From Brevundimonas fontaquae (GTDB lineage: Bacteria; Pseudomonadota; Alphaproteobacteria; Caulobacterales; Caulobacteraceae): 64,000 bases of DNA. This document shows, piece after piece, positions 25,977 to 34,348 of this stretch (its first letter is position 1; each line of letters starts with the position of its first letter). The position numbers and the translations under genes are program-made. The stretch is from the NCBI RefSeq assembly GCF_017086445.1, contig NZ_CP070968.1, positions 3,100,001 through 3,164,000 of the forward strand. The letters are read 5' to 3'. The notes under the pieces were generated by a model. It was given only the letters and a program-made list of their open reading frames with translations. It was not told the DNA's origin and did no database searches.

Positions 25977-27677
25977 CTAACGCGTCGCCATGGACACCAG
26001 AAACGCGATCAACAAAATCAGGCTGACCCCCTGCCAGAACCGCACCGGATCGCGCTCGATCAAGGACAGTTGGCGCGGCCGCGGGGCGGCGACGGCGCTG
26101 CCGGTCTCCAGCACATGGATCAGTTCCTCGACATCCTCGAACCGCTCGTTCGGATCGACGGCGACGGCGCGCATGATGGCCGCCTCCAGCCAGGCGGGCA
26201 TATCCGGCCGGTGTCGCGTCGGCGGTGCGGGCGCCCGGTCGAAACGCGGCGCATCGGCCGGATCCACCTCGCCCCACGGATAGGTTCGGGTGAACAGGCG
26301 ATACAGCGTCACCCCCAGGGCGAACTGATCCGTGGCGGCGTTGCCGCTCTCGCCGGCATACATTTCCGGCGCCTTGTAGCCGGCGGTGCCCGGCGCCTCG
26401 GCCTCGGCGAACTCCTCGGCCAGCCGCAGACGTGCGACGCCCAGATCGACCAGTTTCAGCCCGCCCTGTGGCTCCAGGATCACATTGTCCGGCTTGATGT
26501 CGCGGTGCGTCACCCCCGCCCGGTGCAGGGCCGAAACCGCGCGCGACAGGCGCAGCGCGACGCCGATCCCGTCGGCGATCTCGAACGGCCCTTCCTCCGC
26601 CAACCGCGCATGCAGGGTCTGTCCGGCATGGAAGGGCTGGGCGATATAGAGGCGGCTCTGACGGCCCGCATCCAGGCTCAGCACCTTGCCGACGAAGGGG
26701 CTGTCGATGCGCCGCCCGATAAAGGCCTCGCGCAGGAAGGCGGTGCGCGCCCCGCGCTCGGACACCACGGCGGGCTTGGGGAACTTCAGCACCACCGCGC
26801 CTGCGTCGCCCAAGGTGTCCTTCGCCAGGAACAGGGTCGTATAGCGCCCGTCCGCCACGATCCGCTGAAGCGCGAACCCATCGACATTATCGCCCACGGC
26901 GGGCGGCGGCAGGATGGCCAAGCCTTCCGCCTCGGCCGTGATCGCCTCCCAGTCGGGCGCACCGGTGCGGACCACGTCGATGACGATGGCGGTGGCGTTG
27001 TCGCGGGCGCCCGCCGCCTCCACCTCGGCCAAGATCGCCTTGGCGTCCGCATCGGGCGAACTGCGCCGTCCCAACAGGCCCGCGATCATCGTATCGGCCA
27101 GCACCCCATGCACCCCGTCGGTGGTCAACAGCAGACGATCGTGCGGTTCCAGCCGCACTTGCCGGACATCCAGCTTCACATCCGCCTCGATGCCCACCGC
27201 GCGATACAGCACATGGCTGAGCCCCTGCTGGGCGCGCGTGTGGTCTTCGGTCAGCCGCGTCAGCGCCCCATCGCGGAAATGCCAGGCCCGGCTGTCGCCC
27301 ACATGAAGCGCCGTCGCCTCGCGCCCGCGCAGGATAAGGGCCGTGAAGGTGGTCGCCGCCCCCTCCATGGCCGGATCGATCCGCCCGCGCGAATGGAGCC
27401 AGCGGTTGAACCCTCGCAGCGCCTTGATGCCGTTGGCCGCGATGCCGTTCAGCGGGTTCTGATCCAGATAGCCGTCGATGAAGCTGCGCGTCGTCAGCTC
27501 CGCCGCCATCCGCCCGGCCTTGGACCCCGACACCCCGTCGGCGATCACCGCCACCACCCCATGTTCACGCTGCTCGGTCGCCGTGCCGATATGGACGCCG
27601 CCAAAATCCTGATTATCCGCCTTGGGCCCCTGCAAGGTCGCAAAGCCGGCGGCGATCTCCAGTCTGGCGTCGGTCAT
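25977..27677 (-). CDS. PP2C phosphatase-Ser/Thr kinase fusion, membrane anchored
   Basis: 566 residues in three parts. Residues about 1-235 are a PP2C-type phosphatase (DNQDFGG, VIADGVSGSKAG, LHVGDSRAWHFRDG, LLTTDGVHG, ARDNATAIVID). About 260-520 are a Hanks-type kinase (Lys in AVVLKFPKP, catalytic loop HRDIKPDNV, DLG in place of DFG, APE in GYKAPEMY). A single C-terminal membrane helix (GVSLILLIAFLVSMAT) anchors it facing the cytoplasm. The enzyme should both add and remove phosphate on Ser/Thr. It starts 42 nt after the tauE gene of the sulfur module and may be co-transcribed with it. Confidence 0.93.
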   Translation of the reverse strand: MTDARLEIAAGFATLQGPKADNQDFGGVHIGTATEQREHGVVAVIADGVSGSKAGRMAAELTTRSFIDGYLDQNPLNGIAANGIKALRGFNRWLHSRGRIDPAMEGAATTFTALILRGREATALHVGDSRAWHFRDGALTRLTEDHTRAQQGLSHVLYRAVGIEADVKLDVRQVRLEPHDRLLLTTDGVHGVLADTMIAGLLGRRSSPDADAKAILAEVEAAGARDNATAIVIDVVRTGAPDWEAITAEAEGLAILPPPAVGDNVDGFALQRIVADGRYTTLFLAKDTLGDAGAVVLKFPKPAVVSERGARTAFLREAFIGRRIDSPFVGKVLSLDAGRQSRLYIAQPFHAGQTLHARLAEEGPFEIADGIGVALRLSRAVSALHRAGVTHRDIKPDNVILEPQGGLKLVDLGVARLRLAEEFAEAEAPGTAGYKAPEMYAGESGNAATDQFALGVTLYRLFTRTYPWGEVDPADAPRFDRAPAPPTRHRPDMPAWLEAAIMRAVAVDPNERFEDVEELIHVLETGSAVAAPRPRQLSLIERDPVRFWQGVSLILLIAFLVSMATR

Positions 27678-27719
27678 GGGCCGAACTGTGGTCGAAAGAC
27701 GGCCCGCTGAACAGAGGTC

Positions 27720-28502
27720 TCAGAGCGCGAGAAGAGCGCGCACCGCGACATAGGCGGCGACCACCAGTATCAGGCCCGCAAACAGGATGCGCCCAAGCCG
27801 GGCGTTCGACCCCAGCCGTCGCGCCAGCGGCAGACCCGCCGCCGTCCCGGCGACCCCGCCGACCGCCATGGCGGCGACCAGGCCCGGATCGACCCAGCCC
27901 GACAGCGCATAGTTGCCCGCCGTCGTCGCGCCGAACGCGGCCACACTGAGCAAAGACGTCGCCTGGGCGGTCGCCAGACTCATGCCCGTCGACGCCATCA
28001 GGCCGGGCACGATCAGAAAGCCGCCGCCGATGCCGAAGAAGCCGGCGGCCGAGCCGACGCCCGCGCCCGCCATGCCGACGCGCGGCGACATCGACCAATT
28101 CAGCCGGGGTTCGTCCCGCGCGACCGCCGCCTTGGGACGCAGCATCGACACGCCCACCGCCGCCATGGCGACGGCGAAGATCAGCAGAAGCTGATGGCCG
28201 TCGATCATCTTGGCCAGGGACGATCCGAACCAGGCCCCGGCGGCGCCGGTGATGGCGAAAAGGGTCGCGCAGGGCCAGCGCACCCGCCCTGCCCTGGCGT
28301 GACCGGCCAGAGCCGTCAGGGCGTTCAGCGCCACGCCCGCCGCCGAAACGCCGATGGCGACGTGGGGATCGGCGACGCCGACGACATACAGCAGCAGCGG
28401 CACGGCCAGAACCGATCCGCCGCCGCCGAACAGGGTCAGCAGCAGGGCGACGACGCCGCCGCTGAAGGCGGTCACGACCAGCGGGGTCAGTTCGGTCGTC
28501 AC
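27720..28502 (-). CDS. Sulfite exporter TauE/SafE family permease
   Basis: 260 residues, about eight membrane helices in two repeats. Repeat signatures are FSGGVVALLLTLFGGGGSVLAVPLLLYVVG and GSAAGFFGIGGGFLIVPGLM. The family moves sulfite or other organosulfonates. Position after rhodanese and a BigR-like regulator supports export of sulfite made by the divergent persulfide dioxygenase. It starts 4 nt after the rhodanese stop. Confidence 0.92.
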   Translation of the reverse strand: MTTELTPLVVTAFSGGVVALLLTLFGGGGSVLAVPLLLYVVGVADPHVAIGVSAAGVALNALTALAGHARAGRVRWPCATLFAITGAAGAWFGSSLAKMIDGHQLLLIFAVAMAAVGVSMLRPKAAVARDEPRLNWSMSPRVGMAGAGVGSAAGFFGIGGGFLIVPGLMASTGMSLATAQATSLLSVAAFGATTAGNYALSGWVDPGLVAAMAVGGVAGTAAGLPLARRLGSNARLGRILFAGLILVVAAYVAVRALLAL

Positions 28503-28506
28503 TGGA

Positions 28507-29064
28507 TCACGCCGCTCTCGTCACGGGCCGGGTCGCGGCTCTGTTCCAGGGCATCACGGCCAGCAGCCGCGCCATGCCGCAAAATCCCGTCGCGCCCGCG
28601 AAGAACAGGCCCGCGCCGACGAAGGCCGAGAGACCCCAGAAGGCCGGATGCACCAACGTCCCCAGCGCCGCCCCGATCAGGATCAGGCCGCCCGCGACCA
28701 TCTGCACCTGACGCATCAGTTCGATCGGCTTTGAGCGGTCGGCGTGGGTGACCAGGCCCTGCGCCTTCCATGCGTCCAGCCCGCCTTCAAGGACAAAGGC
28801 TTGGCCCGCCGTCTTGGCCGCCAGACGGTCGCAGTTGACGCCCGTCCGATTGCCGGTTCGGCAGGTGAAGATGACGTCGCGGCCGTCGGCGCCCGCCGGC
28901 GTGTAGGCGTCGAAGGCCGACAGCGGCGCATGGACGGCGCCGACGACATGCTCTCTGGCGAACTCGTCGGGCTCGCGAATGTCGACCAGCACGGCCGTGT
29001 TCTGCGTCAGCCGGCGCGAAACCTCGGCGGGGGACAGGGGGGTCAGGACGTTCATGGGGATCAT
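28507..29064 (-). CDS. Rhodanese-DUF2892 fusion, membrane-associated sulfurtransferase
   Basis: 185 residues. The N-terminal rhodanese domain has DIREPDEFAREHVVGAVHAPLS and the active-site loop FTCRTGNRTGVN with the persulfide-forming Cys (about residue 70). The C-terminal part (about 118-170) has two membrane helices of the DUF2892 type (MVAGGLILIGAALG, GLSAFVGAGLFFAGATGFCGMARLL). It accepts or donates sulfane sulfur at the inner membrane. It overlaps the regulator gene by ATGA. Confidence 0.93.
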   Translation of the reverse strand: MIPMNVLTPLSPAEVSRRLTQNTAVLVDIREPDEFAREHVVGAVHAPLSAFDAYTPAGADGRDVIFTCRTGNRTGVNCDRLAAKTAGQAFVLEGGLDAWKAQGLVTHADRSKPIELMRQVQMVAGGLILIGAALGTLVHPAFWGLSAFVGAGLFFAGATGFCGMARLLAVMPWNRAATRPVTRAA

Positions 29065-29393
29065 ACCTTTTCGGAGGAAGCAGGGGGACAGTAGATTTCG
29101 GCCAGCACGGCGATCACCTTCAGGACGGCCGGATCGGCGATGCGGTAGAAGATGGTCGTGCCCTCCCGACGCGTGCTCACCAGCGCCTCATCGCGTAGCT
29201 TGGCCAGGTGCTGGGACAGAGCCGATTGCGACAGGCCGACCCGAGGCAGCAGTTGGCTCACGGACATCTCACCCTCGCCCAACTGACACAGGATCATCAG
29301 CCGCTTCTCGTTAGACAGGGCGCGCAGCAACGCCGCCGCCTCGCCCGCGCTGGCCTGGAAACGCTCAAGTCCGATGGTCTGAAGGTCGATCAT
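29061..29393 (-). CDS. bigR: BigR-like ArsR-family persulfide-sensing repressor
   Basis: 110 residues, winged HTH of the ArsR family (SNEKRLMILCQLGEGEMSVSQLLPRVGLSQSALSQHLAKLRDEALV). Cys36 (MILC) and Cys102 (EIYCPP) are 66 residues apart, the same spacing as the Cys42/Cys108 redox pair of BigR, which forms a di- or polysulfide bond to sense persulfide. The frame is open to 29462, but ATG 29393 gives the normal length. The intergenic palindrome at 29414-29428 lies between it and the divergent hydrolase, its expected target. Confidence 0.92.
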   Translation of the reverse strand: MIDLQTIGLERFQASAGEAAALLRALSNEKRLMILCQLGEGEMSVSQLLPRVGLSQSALSQHLAKLRDEALVSTRREGTTIFYRIADPAVLKVIAVLAEIYCPPASSEKV

Positions 29394-29400
29394 GGAAAGC

Positions 29401-29442
29401 AATATATGCGTGGTTGCTAAATAAGCAATAGCTAATATATTG
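29401..29442. promoter_or_regulatory. AT-rich operator region between bigR and the divergent hydrolase
   Basis: An unusually AT-rich 42-bp patch in a high-GC gap, containing the palindrome TTGCTAAATAAGCAA (29414-29428) and two AATATAT stretches (29401-29407, 29435-29441). BigR-type operators are AT-rich dyads, so this is the probable binding site and divergent promoter. Confidence 0.6.
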
Positions 29443-29464
29443 GGTGGCGAAGGAGCATTCACGC

Positions 29465-30331
29465 ATGACCCAATCCCCCGATGTTCGCGGCTTTTTCGAC
29501 CCCGCGACCCACACCGTCACCTATCTGGTCAGCGACCCGGCGACCGGCCAGGCGGCGATCATCGACCCCGTTCTGGACTTCGACGCGCCTTCGGCCCGCA
29601 CCTCGACGCGATCAATCGACGCCGTCATGGCGGCGCTGCAGACGCAGGGCCTGACCTTGGCCTTGGTGCTTGAAACCCACGCCCACGCCGACCATCTGAC
29701 GGCGGCGGCGCACCTGCGTGCGATGACGGGCGTGTCGATCGGCATCGGCGGGCGGATCACCCAGGTTCAGTCGGCCTTCGGTCCCCTGTTCGGCGCCGAC
29801 GACGTGCGCCCGGACGGGGCCGTCTTCGATCATCTGTACGCCGACGGCGACGTCTTCGCGCTGGGTGACCTGACGGTCGAGGTGATCCACACGCCCGGCC
29901 ACACCCCCGCCTGCGTCAGCTATCGGATCGGCGATGCGGTCTTCACCGGCGACACCCTGTTCATGCCCGACTACGGCACGGCGCGAACGGACTTTCCCGG
30001 CGGCGACGCCCGTACCCTGTATCGCTCGATCCAGCGCCTGCTGACCCTGCCCGACGACACCCGCATCTTCGTCGGCCACGACTATCTGCCCCAGGGCCGT
30101 ACCGACTACCGGTTCGAGACGACCGTGGCCGAACAGCGCGCGCAGAACATTCACATCGGCGGCGGCGCATCGGAAGACGCCTTCGTCGCCATGCGAGAGG
30201 CCCGCGACGCCACGCTGGGCGCGCCGCAGCTGATCCTGCCCTCACTTCAGGTCAATATCCGCGCCGGCGACCTGCCGCCCCCGGACGCCAACGGCCAGCG
30301 CTACCTGCGCCTGCCGCTAAACGCGATCTGA
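29465..30331 (+). CDS. Metallo-beta-lactamase-fold persulfide dioxygenase-like hydrolase (Blh/ETHE1-like)
   Basis: 288 residues. Metal motif THAHADHLTAAAHLR (about residues 71-85), TPGHTPACVSYRIGD, FTGDTLFMPDYGTARTDFPGGDA and FVGHDYLPQGR. The DYGTARTDFPGG block is typical of persulfide-dioxygenase-like proteins in BigR operons. It should oxidise glutathione persulfide to sulfite. GAAGGAG at 29449-29455 is well spaced from ATG 29465, so the earlier ATG at 29444 is rejected. Divergent from bigR. Confidence 0.92.
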   Translation: MTQSPDVRGFFDPATHTVTYLVSDPATGQAAIIDPVLDFDAPSARTSTRSIDAVMAALQTQGLTLALVLETHAHADHLTAAAHLRAMTGVSIGIGGRITQVQSAFGPLFGADDVRPDGAVFDHLYADGDVFALGDLTVEVIHTPGHTPACVSYRIGDAVFTGDTLFMPDYGTARTDFPGGDARTLYRSIQRLLTLPDDTRIFVGHDYLPQGRTDYRFETTVAEQRAQNIHIGGGASEDAFVAMREARDATLGAPQLILPSLQVNIRAGDLPPPDANGQRYLRLPLNAI

Positions 30332-30334
30332 GCC

Positions 30335-32002
30335 CTAAGCCGACCGCTGCTTCAGCGGCGCGGTGCCATCGGCCAGGCTTTCGGCCAGATAGACCTCGGC
30401 CTCCTGCGCCGGCAGGGCGGGCGCATAGCCGAAGCCCTGGCCGTAGTGGCATTGGGCGTCCAGCAGCAGGCGGGCCAGTTCGGCGTTCTCCACGCCCTCG
30501 GCGACGACTTCCAGCGACAGGTCGCGGCCCAGGTTGACCACCGACTTGACGATCTTGGCCGAGCCTTCGTCCTTGTTCATCGTCAGCACGAAATAGCGGT
30601 CGATCTTCAGCGTATCGAACGGCAGGCGCGCCAGATAGGACAGCGACGAGAAGCCGGTGCCGAAGTCGTCCAGCGCCAGCGAGGCCCCGACGTCCTTCAG
30701 CGACTGCAACACCTCGGCGGCGCGCGCGGTGTCGCGCATGATGTCGCCCTCGGTGACTTCCAGCTTCAGCGCGCCCTTGGGCAGGCCCGTTTCCTTGATG
30801 ATGCGCGCCACGTCCTCGCACAGGTGCGGACGTTCGATCTCGCCGACCGACAGATTGACGCTGCAGAACAGCTTGCCGGCCAGCGGATGGCGTTCGATCC
30901 ATTCGGCCAACTGACGCGCCGACTGGGTCATCATCAGCAGGCCCAGGTCGTTCATCATGCCCAGGTCTGCGGTCAGGCCCAGGAACTCGTCCGGCGGCAC
31001 CAGACCCCGGCGCGGGTGACGCCAGCGCGCCAGCGCCTCGAAACCGGCGACGGCCCCCGTGTTCAGGTTCACGATCGGCTGGAAGAAGGGCACGATCTCG
31101 CCGCGCACGAAGGCGTTCCTCAGATCCGCCTCCAGCGCCAGACGGCTCAAGCTGTCGCTTTCCAGCGCCCGGCCATAGGCGGCCGATCCGCCGCGCCCGG
31201 CGCCCTTGGCCGATTCCACCGCCAGCTCGACCCGGCGCAACAGTTCGGCGGCGTCGGGCGCATCCGGCCCGCCCTCCACCATCACCGCCCCGATGGAGAC
31301 GGTCGGATAGATGTCGAAGCCCGCGACCCGCAGCGGCTGTTCGAGCGCGTCGCGCACGCGGTAGCTGGTGTGCGAGGCGGTCTTGGGGACGATGATAGCG
31401 AACTCGTCCTCGCCGATCCGCGCGGCCGAGGCGTCCTTGTTGAAGGCGGCGGCAAGGCGCGAACCCAGGGCCGACAGCACAAGGTCGGTCCGCTCATGAC
31501 CCAGCGCCTCGTTCAGGCGCCGCAGCCGGTCCACGTCGCCGACCACGATCTCATATTCGCCGGGCTGGGTCAGGACCTCGCTGACGCGGGCCAGAAAGGC
31601 GCGACGATCCAGAAGGCCCGTCAGCGTATCGCGGTCCGATCCGGCGAACTTGGTCTCCAACGCCACGACGCCGGCGGCGCGCAGGCCGTCCTCCAGCCAG
31701 ACGCCGCGCCACAGACAGGTCTCGGACCCGCGCATGCGCAGCCGCACGGCGATCTCGGCCCCCTCGTCCTGGGGTTTGAGCATCCGCTCGGCCAGGCTGC
31801 GATCCTGCGGCATGGCCAGGGCCACGAATCCGGCGGCCGTGCATTCCGGCGCCAGCGGTCCCAGGCCCAGCGATCGTGTCGCGCCGGTGAAGCGCAGTTC
31901 GTCGGTCGCCGGGGTCCAGACCCACAGGGCCGTCTCGGCGGCGGCCAGCGCCTCGATGGCGGTCGTGGCGTCCCAGGCCAGCGATCGGGATCGTGGTGTC
32001 AC
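30335..32002 (-). CDS. pdeA: PdeA-like GEDEF-EAL cyclic-di-GMP phosphodiesterase
   Basis: 555 residues: an N-terminal PAS-like region (about 1-115), a degenerate GGDEF domain with GEDEF at 197-201, and an EAL domain with an intact FEALARW at about 322 plus later EAL motifs (SVNLS, LEVTEGDI, LALDDFGTGFSS, LKIDRYFV, VAEGVEN). This is the architecture of Caulobacter PdeA, where GEDEF binds GTP without making cyclic di-GMP and activates the EAL hydrolase. No membrane segment. It converges on the persulfide dioxygenase, with 3 bp between. Confidence 0.87.
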   Translation of the reverse strand: MTPRSRSLAWDATTAIEALAAAETALWVWTPATDELRFTGATRSLGLGPLAPECTAAGFVALAMPQDRSLAERMLKPQDEGAEIAVRLRMRGSETCLWRGVWLEDGLRAAGVVALETKFAGSDRDTLTGLLDRRAFLARVSEVLTQPGEYEIVVGDVDRLRRLNEALGHERTDLVLSALGSRLAAAFNKDASAARIGEDEFAIIVPKTASHTSYRVRDALEQPLRVAGFDIYPTVSIGAVMVEGGPDAPDAAELLRRVELAVESAKGAGRGGSAAYGRALESDSLSRLALEADLRNAFVRGEIVPFFQPIVNLNTGAVAGFEALARWRHPRRGLVPPDEFLGLTADLGMMNDLGLLMMTQSARQLAEWIERHPLAGKLFCSVNLSVGEIERPHLCEDVARIIKETGLPKGALKLEVTEGDIMRDTARAAEVLQSLKDVGASLALDDFGTGFSSLSYLARLPFDTLKIDRYFVLTMNKDEGSAKIVKSVVNLGRDLSLEVVAEGVENAELARLLLDAQCHYGQGFGYAPALPAQEAEVYLAESLADGTAPLKQRSA

Positions 32003-32033
32003 GCGTCTCGCCCTTCCAGACGGCCCCCGGCCG

Positions 32034-32612
32034 TCAACGCTCGTCCTCGACCAGGCCGAACAACAAATGGTCTGCCCACTCGCCGTTAATTTTCAAATAA
32101 GCGCGAGCCCGACCTTCGTTGCGAAAGCCGGATTTCTCCAGCACCCGTCGCGAGCCGTGGTTGGTGGGCAGACAGGCCGCCTCCAGCCGGTGCAGCTTCA
32201 GCTTGTCGAACGCGTAGCCCACCACGGCCCGAACGCCCGCCGTCGCCACGCCCTGACCGGAAAACGGCTGACCGATCCAATAGCCCAGCGTCCCCGTCTC
32301 GGCGACGCCGCGCCGCACGTTCGACAGGGTCACCGCCCCCGCCAGGGTCTTGCCGTCCTCGACGAAGACGAAGAAGGGCCAGGCGTTGCCCAGCTCCATC
32401 TCGCGCGCATAGATCGACAGCCGGCGCCGGAAGGCCGCCTTGGTGAGGTCGTCCTCGGGCCACGCCGGCTCCCACGGTTGCAGATAGTCGCGCGAGCCGT
32501 CGCGCAGCGTGGACCAGGCGGCGTAATCGGCGGCGCGCGGCGGGCGCAGCAGCACGCCGTCCCCCCGGATCACGGGCCCGGCCACATCGCTCATCCAGTC
32601 CAGAAGCGCCAT
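32034..32612 (-). CDS. RimJ-type GNAT acetyltransferase
   Basis: 192 residues. RGDGVLLRPPRAADYAAWSTLR at the N-terminus, YLQPWEPAWPED, the acetyl-CoA loop YWIGQPFSGQGVATAGV, HRLEAACLPTNHGSRRVLEKSGF and a short C-terminus match RimJ/RimL-like N-acetyltransferases of ribosomal proteins. The substrate may differ. It lies 31 nt upstream of pdeA on the same strand. Confidence 0.9.
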   Translation of the reverse strand: MALLDWMSDVAGPVIRGDGVLLRPPRAADYAAWSTLRDGSRDYLQPWEPAWPEDDLTKAAFRRRLSIYAREMELGNAWPFFVFVEDGKTLAGAVTLSNVRRGVAETGTLGYWIGQPFSGQGVATAGVRAVVGYAFDKLKLHRLEAACLPTNHGSRRVLEKSGFRNEGRARAYLKINGEWADHLLFGLVEDER

Positions 32613-32649
32613 CGATGAGGACTATAGCATCAAGATTCGGCTCTGAACC

Positions 32650-33243
32650 TTACGGTTCGGCCAAAAGTGTCGCGGTCAGCTTCAGCGCCAGATCGCGGCC
32701 CAGCCCCTCGGGCGCGCCCAGCATCGGCGTCAGGATGTCCCCGATCAGCCCGTCGGCGAAGGCCATATAGGCGGCCGTCACCACCAGGGCCTTGGCCCGC
32801 TCGGCCGCTTTGGGATCATCGGGCGCCATGGCCGCCAGCCGTTCGGCCAGATCGCGCACCACCTCGGCGAAGCTCTCCGCCCGGCCCTGCTCGCGCGCCA
32901 GCGCCAGCCAGGCCGCCATCTGCGAGGCGCCGCCCGGCCCGAAAGCATCGAACACGACGCTCATCAGCCGCCCCGGCTCGACGCCGTCGCGCCCCTCTCC
33001 CAGGCCCGCCTCGATCCGCTGCGCCAGATCGCGCACCATCCCATCCATCAGCGCGCCCTGAAGTCCGGCCGCCGAGCCGAAATGGTGGATCAGATTGGCG
33101 TGACCCACGCCCATCCGCTCGCCCACCGCCTTCAGCGTCACCGCCGCCGGCCCGCCCGACAGCAACAGGTCGCGCGCCGCCTCCAGCGCCTCTTCCCGCG
33201 CCAACGCCCCGCGTCGCCGCCTCACCGGACCATTAGTTGACAT
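32650..33243 (-). CDS. TetR family repressor
   Basis: 197 residues. N-terminal HTH (ALEAARDLLLSGGPAAVTLKAVGERMGVGHANLIHHFGSAAGLQGAL), then an all-helical ligand domain. The divergent gene at 33291 encodes a PF10118-type hydrolase and is the likely target. The ATG lies inside a palindrome (33238-33251), so binding would also block its own expression. No ribosome binding site is visible upstream of the ATG; it may be leaderless. Confidence 0.9.
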   Translation of the reverse strand: MSTNGPVRRRRGALAREEALEAARDLLLSGGPAAVTLKAVGERMGVGHANLIHHFGSAAGLQGALMDGMVRDLAQRIEAGLGEGRDGVEPGRLMSVVFDAFGPGGASQMAAWLALAREQGRAESFAEVVRDLAERLAAMAPDDPKAAERAKALVVTAAYMAFADGLIGDILTPMLGAPEGLGRDLALKLTATLLAEP

Positions 33244-33251
33244 TGATGTCA
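33238..33251. promoter_or_regulatory. TetR operator between divergent genes
   Basis: TGACATTGATGTCA has perfect 6-bp arms and spans the start codon of the TetR gene. It is flanked by AGTT direct repeats (AGTTGACA, AGTTAACT). It probably controls both divergent transcripts. Confidence 0.65.
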
Positions 33252-33290
33252 GTTAACTCCATAATCCTCTCGAAATCGAGGAGCAGAACC

Positions 33291-34127
33291 ATGGCGAAAT
33301 CCGCCACCCCCGCCGACCTCCAGATCAAGCCGCGCGACCTGCATATCGACCGCGAGGCTCCGACGCCACGGTGGTGGCTGAACGGCGACTCGTTCGGCAC
33401 CGCCGTGATGAACGCCCTCAGCCTGACCTTCCCCGACGGCGAGCGGTTCTTCATCCAGTCGGTCAAGCGGTTCGCGAAGGACGCGCCCCCGGCTCTGGCC
33501 GCCGACATCCGCGCCTTCACGGTCCAGGAGGGCGCCCACACTCGCGAACACATGGCCTTCAACGCCATCACCGAACGCGCCGGCTACGACACCGCCGAGA
33601 TCGAGGCCTATGTCACGGCGCGGCTCGACATCGCCCGCGCGCGTCCGGCCCTGGCCCAGCTGGCGGCGACCATGGCGCTGGAGCATTTCACCGCCGCCTT
33701 CGCCCATCGACTGCTGGCCGATCCGGAGCTGCTGAAGGGCTCGCCCCACGACCTCGCCCGCCTGTGGCGCTGGCACTCCATCGAGGAGATCGAGCACAAG
33801 GGCGTGGCCTATGACGTCTTCCTGCACGCGACCCGGTACCTCAGTCCGCTGAAGCGCTGGCGCATCCGGCGCTGGGCCATGTTCCTGACGACGCTGCTGT
33901 TCACCCGCACGGTGCGCGAGACGACCTTCATGCTGCTGAAACAGGACGGCATCGTCGGCTGGCGCGCACGTCTGGGCCTGTTCCGCTGGCTGTGGCTGAA
34001 GCCGGGCCTGTATCGCCGAATGATCGGCGACTACCTGGCCTTCTACAAACCCGACTTCCACCCGTGGCAGATCGACGACCGCGACCTGATCGCGGACGCG
34101 GAGGCCGGCCTGGCCCAACCGGCCTGA
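33291..34127 (+). CDS. Metal-dependent hydrolase, PF10118 family
   Basis: 278 residues with the family pattern of a His/Glu-rich helical di-metal protein: EGAHTREHMAFN (about 80-91), MALEHFTAAFAHRLL (about 127), RLWRWHSIEEIEHKGVAYDVF (about 159-179). The enzymatic role of the family is uncertain. It resembles ferritin-like membrane-associated oxygenases as much as hydrolases. CGAGGAG at 33277-33283 supports ATG 33291 over the earlier ATG 33237, which lies in the operator. Confidence 0.88.
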   Translation: MAKSATPADLQIKPRDLHIDREAPTPRWWLNGDSFGTAVMNALSLTFPDGERFFIQSVKRFAKDAPPALAADIRAFTVQEGAHTREHMAFNAITERAGYDTAEIEAYVTARLDIARARPALAQLAATMALEHFTAAFAHRLLADPELLKGSPHDLARLWRWHSIEEIEHKGVAYDVFLHATRYLSPLKRWRIRRWAMFLTTLLFTRTVRETTFMLLKQDGIVGWRARLGLFRWLWLKPGLYRRMIGDYLAFYKPDFHPWQIDDRDLIADAEAGLAQPA

Positions 34128-34147
34128 TCGGGCCGCATCACCGCAGG

Positions 34148-34276
34148 CCGTCATTCCGGGGCTGAGCGTCGCGAAGAACCCGGAATCCAGGGACAAATTC
34201 GCCTTGCCTGAGGCATCTCCCCCGGTACGCGGGCCCTGGGTTCCGGGTTCGTCCTGCGGACGCCCCGGAATGACGG
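34148..34276. repeat. Dispersed palindromic repeat, copy 2
   Basis: 129 bp with perfect 15-bp terminal inverted repeats CCGTCATTCCGGGGC (34148-34162) and GCCCCGGAATGACGG (34262-34276), and the inner pair AACCCGGAATCC and GGGTTCCGGGTTCGTCC. Its ends and inner motif match the copy at 17780-17909. Confidence 0.87.
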
Positions 34277-34348
34277 CGGTCTGCGTGTTGCGACGGAAAG
34301 CTGCATCCTCGTGCGTTTAGGCTTCGGGGGACGGACGAGGAGAAGGCC

